NCBI GenBank assembly: GCA_025922715.1
Contig: JAICHH010000085.1
Span: 1-7,482, forward strand
DNA from: Nitrososphaeraceae archaeon
Lineage (GTDB): Archaea; Thermoproteota; Nitrososphaeria; Nitrososphaerales; Nitrososphaeraceae
Length of the DNA stretch: 7,482 nucleotides
Reading direction: 5' to 3'
In this document: in pieces, positions 5,456-7,482 of the stretch
How the letters are laid out: each line of letters opens with the position of its first letter
Numbering within the stretch: the first letter of the stretch is position 1
Notes under the pieces: model-generated
Told to the model about the DNA's origin: nothing
What the model saw: only the letters and a program-made list of their open reading frames with translations
Databases searched by the model: none
Made by a program: the position numbers and the translations under genes

Positions 5456-6292
5456 TTATATTATTGTTTTTAAGGAAAACACTTTTTGCAAGGTAGGTTG
5501 AATTTCAAGATGAACAATTTTCATCACATCGGCTGGCGACGATTTATTATTTAACAAAGAATAAAAATAAGTCAAATCTTCTTCTAATTTTGTAATATCT
5601 CTAATATTTTGTTTATTTATTCCATCAAAAGATTTCAAATTTGTTTGAAACAGTTTATTAATTTCTAAAGCGATAGCCAAAGCACTCTGATAATCACTGT
5701 ACTCGTTAACTGTATTATTTGATGAAAAAATCTTTGTTATTTCGCTAAGGTCAATATCTTTCCCGTCCTCCAATAAACTATTAGTAGCGTCTTGTCCAGC
5801 GTTTAAAAAGTTCTCTACAATGGTTGTCTCTTCTAATAGAGTTTTATTTATTGACTGTTTTTCATTATTTATTGGTAGTATGTATAATAAATTTGACATA
5901 TTTGTAATATCAAATGAAAGATCTATTGAATCTGAATATTCTCTTAATGCTTCATCAATAAGTGTAGCAATAACTAAAGCATCCGAAGTTGAATTTGCAG
6001 CGGATATTTCTTTATTATATCTTTGAGTAAATTCATCATCATTTGCTACATCTTCGTCAGTATAGAAAGTATCAGCAACAAATCTAGCTGCTTCTTCTGA
6101 ATGATCTAAAGATAAAGTTATATTTGCTGGATAGTTTTCTTTGGCGAGATCTAACTCTGTTTCAGCCTTTTTTATTAATGTTAACAAGTATATTGAATCA
6201 TCTGTAGTAAAACTATGTCCAAATATTTGAATACATTGTGAGTTTAAAAATAATAAAGGGATTATAAACGAAAGAAATGTAACAGTTTTCAA
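5456..6292 (-). CDS. Secreted protein of unknown function, paralogue 1, with predicted N-terminal His
   Basis: This 278-residue protein has a clear signal peptide: Lys2, a hydrophobic core (about 4-17), and a likely cleavage site IFG|HSF after residue 25. Mature residue 1 would be His26. The rest is hydrophilic, acidic and predicted all-helical, without membrane segments. It aligns from end to end with the next gene upstream (6375-7238). Shared points are HSF-T-x2-S-x2-LL-L, His64 in a helix (SLDHSEEAA), the Y-x2-AL helix with LF (about 203-217), and His261 in IVHLEIQPTLQ. Cys20 lies in the signal peptide, but LNSQC is not a good lipobox. The start is TTG at 6290-6292; an in-frame stop at 6320-6322 and the lack of ATG or GTG leave no other. 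It lies 136 bases past the end of the upstream paralogue. The family looks thaumarchaeal; metal binding is inferred only. Confidence 0.82.
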   Translation of the reverse strand: MKTVTFLSFIIPLLFLNSQCIQIFGHSFTTDDSIYLLTLIKKAETELDLAKENYPANITLSLDHSEEAARFVADTFYTDEDVANDDEFTQRYNKEISAANSTSDALVIATLIDEALREYSDSIDLSFDITNMSNLLYILPINNEKQSINKTLLEETTIVENFLNAGQDATNSLLEDGKDIDLSEITKIFSSNNTVNEYSDYQSALAIALEINKLFQTNLKSFDGINKQNIRDITKLEEDLTYFYSLLNNKSSPADVMKIVHLEIQPTLQKVFSLKTII

Positions 6293-6374
6293 TCTTTCAA
6301 CTCTTTTAAAAAATACTTGCTATGAGCATTTTTGTGTCATCGTAAGGATTGGAAATTGAAATAGTTTGAACTCA

Positions 6375-7238
6375 TTATTCTTCTATGTTCAGTTTTAATT
6401 CATATAATTCTTGTACCGATGGTTGTATTACCCCGTGAATAACTTTAACTACTTCAGTGTATGGTTTTTTCATTTCAATAATAGTGACAAGGTTAGTAAT
6501 CCCTTCGCTTAATTGATTAACTTTATCAGGCTCATTAGTTTCATATTCTGATTTGATTTCTTTGAATAAATCTGAAATTGTGTATGATAATCCTAGTGCT
6601 GTAGAATATGCTGTATCATTTTGAATTTCTTTACTAACAATAGTAGGATTCTGGTCATGTTTATCCAAATTCATAGCTGACATATTCATAGATTGTGGTT
6701 GTTGGTGGGTGCTGCTGGTGTTGTCCATATTCATAGCTGAGATATTATATGGTTGGACATTAAATGAATTGGCATAATTGATATCCACGTCATTCACTAG
6801 AGTAGCTAATCTTAAAGCTTGGGTTGTTGAGTTATTCAAAATATCTTCTGAAATTCTGACTGATATTGCTTCATCTAAAACTGCCTCAAAATCCAATACA
6901 GTTTTAGCTATTTGTGTTTTCGTAATGTTATTTGGATCGATCAAAGAAAATGTTTTTATAAATGAAGAAATTTCATTGGCTATTCTTTCATTTTTTTCTT
7001 GAATTTCTTTATTTGTATCATTATTATAAAGCTGTTTTAATATTTGGGCATGCTTAAGTGTGGAATCATAATCATTTTCTAAAAAAAATTGTTCAGTTAA
7101 TTGAGCCTGAGTTTTTAATTTATCAACTAAAGCTAGAAATACTACACTTTCATTTGTTGAAAAAGTGTGAGCATATATTTGATTATTTGAAATTGATATA
7201 GTAATAATCAATAAAAATAGTACACTTAGTGCTCTCAA
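6375..7238 (-). CDS. Secreted protein of unknown function, paralogue 2, with Met/His-rich insert
   Basis: From the TTG at 7236-7238 this gene encodes 287 residues. It starts with a standard signal peptide (MRALSVLFLLIITIS) and a cleavage site IYA|HTF that leaves His24 at the mature N terminus. A TTG at 7293-7295 would add 19 residues with three acidic ones in front of the signal peptide, which is less likely; the shorter start also aligns with the paralogue and has a TATA-like box 30 bases upstream. Like paralogue 1 it is helical and hydrophilic, and it keeps His63 (TLKHAQILK) and His268 (VIHGVIQPSVQ). Unique to it is a low-complexity insert (about residues 177-211) rich in Met, Asn, Gln, Ser and His, with SAMNMD and SAMNLD repeated 20 residues apart. 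Probably first gene of a two-gene unit with paralogue 1. Function unknown; extracellular copper or other metal binding is a hypothesis. Confidence 0.82.
   Translation of the reverse strand: MRALSVLFLLIITISISNNQIYAHTFSTNESVVFLALVDKLKTQAQLTEQFFLENDYDSTLKHAQILKQLYNNDTNKEIQEKNERIANEISSFIKTFSLIDPNNITKTQIAKTVLDFEAVLDEAISVRISEDILNNSTTQALRLATLVNDVDINYANSFNVQPYNISAMNMDNTSSTHQQPQSMNMSAMNLDKHDQNPTIVSKEIQNDTAYSTALGLSYTISDLFKEIKSEYETNEPDKVNQLSEGITNLVTIIEMKKPYTEVVKVIHGVIQPSVQELYELKLNIEE
6664..6746 (-). repeat. Imperfect 23-base direct repeat, 60-base period, inside paralogue 2
   Basis: The segments 6664-6686 and 6724-6746 match at 21 of 23 bases, exactly 60 bases (20 codons) apart and in frame. They encode the SAMN(M/L)D units. 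The DNA similarity is higher than the amino-acid repeat needs, suggesting a fairly recent duplication in the coding region rather than old convergence. Confidence 0.75.
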
Positions 7239-7263
7239 GGCATCGTATATAATATAATCCTCA

Positions 7264-7271
7264 ATAATAAA
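7264..7271 (-). promoter_or_regulatory. Putative TATA box for the exported-protein pair
   Basis: The minus strand reads TTTATTAT (within AAATTTATTATT), centred about 30 bases before the TTG at 7238. It supports this start as leaderless or nearly so. Another A/T run, at about 7320-7333, would serve the longer TTG start at 7295, so the case is not closed. Confidence 0.35.
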
Positions 7272-7482
7272 TTTATGGTACAAATATAAAATCAACCTTC
7301 TAATCCCTTAAAGAATTCTAATAAAAAATAAAATAATTGAGGGTAATATGATCTAGAGCCTATAAAATTTTAATTCAAAATTATGATAAAGTGCTATGAT
7401 AAATAATAATGATCGTAAACTCTGAATATGTAATCAAAAAAAATTATTTTTTTAGTCACACTATTTTAATAAATTCCTTTTG

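Noticed and set aside
5820..6026. Plus-strand open frame inside the exported paralogue 1 gene (and similar ones at 253-462, 3027-3269, 5005-5190, 6778-7002).
   Set aside because: They lie antisense to well-supported genes and mirror their codon structure, with no recognisable protein features or starts.
6230..6236. Cys20 of exported paralogue 1 as a lipoprotein attachment site.
   Set aside because: The preceding residues LNSQ do not fit a lipobox, and the paralogue has no Cys there; ordinary cleavage before His fits both proteins.
36..7301. A 14-base inverted match between the two ends of the window (36-49 and 7288-7301, AGAAGGTTGATTTT and its complement), resembling terminal repeats of a mobile element.
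   Set aside because: A match of this length is expected about once by chance in 7.5 kb of AT-rich DNA. There is no transposase or target duplication, one copy is downstream of UspA and the other upstream of an exported-protein gene, and the content between them looks like ordinary chromosome.
7437..7454. A-run/T-run near-palindrome close to the window end, possible bidirectional terminator.
   Set aside because: Homopolymer pairs are common in such AT-rich DNA and the gene to the right is outside the window, so no role can be supported.

Overview
The window is very A+T-rich and looks archaeal. The best fit is an ammonia-oxidising archaeon of the Nitrososphaerales (Nitrososphaerota/Thaumarchaeota, Nitrosocosmicus- or Nitrososphaera-like). 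Reasons: several genes have a TATA-like box centred about 25-31 bases before the start codon with no Shine-Dalgarno sequence, as in leaderless archaeal transcripts; TTG starts recur; oligo-T tracts follow stop codons; and the gene content (stand-alone UspA, small CxxC/HxH protein, stand-alone DICT-like protein, tandem exported proteins beginning H-T/S-F after the signal peptide) is of the thaumarchaeal type. The lineage is an inference from style and family recognition, not from a marker gene. There is no rRNA, tRNA, CRISPR array, insertion sequence or phage gene. || Layout. Left part (50-1526): a minus-strand UspA stress protein is divergent from a plus-strand 93-residue alpha/beta protein, which is followed by a plus-strand P-loop kinase of the AAA_33 type. 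Then 1527-2020 is nearly empty, with one possible small membrane protein on the minus strand and a C-rich tract. Middle (2021-4112): three minus-strand genes, each with a likely promoter of its own: a CDF metal-efflux transporter, a DICT-domain-like protein, and a small CxxC/HxH protein. Right part (4428-7238): a minus-strand short-chain dehydrogenase/reductase, then two minus-strand, distantly related secreted proteins in tandem. Most of the window is transcribed leftward. || How the genes may work together. UspA, the CDF transporter, the putative sensor domain and the reductase fit a stress/metal-homeostasis accessory region, but they are separated by promoters and terminators and do not form one operon. 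The most interesting part is the exported pair at 5456-7238. Both are predicted to be cut by signal peptidase directly before a histidine, both keep two further histidines at matching positions, and one carries a Met/His/Asn-rich inserted repeat. This suggests an undescribed extracellular metal-binding (possibly copper) family; that function is inference only.
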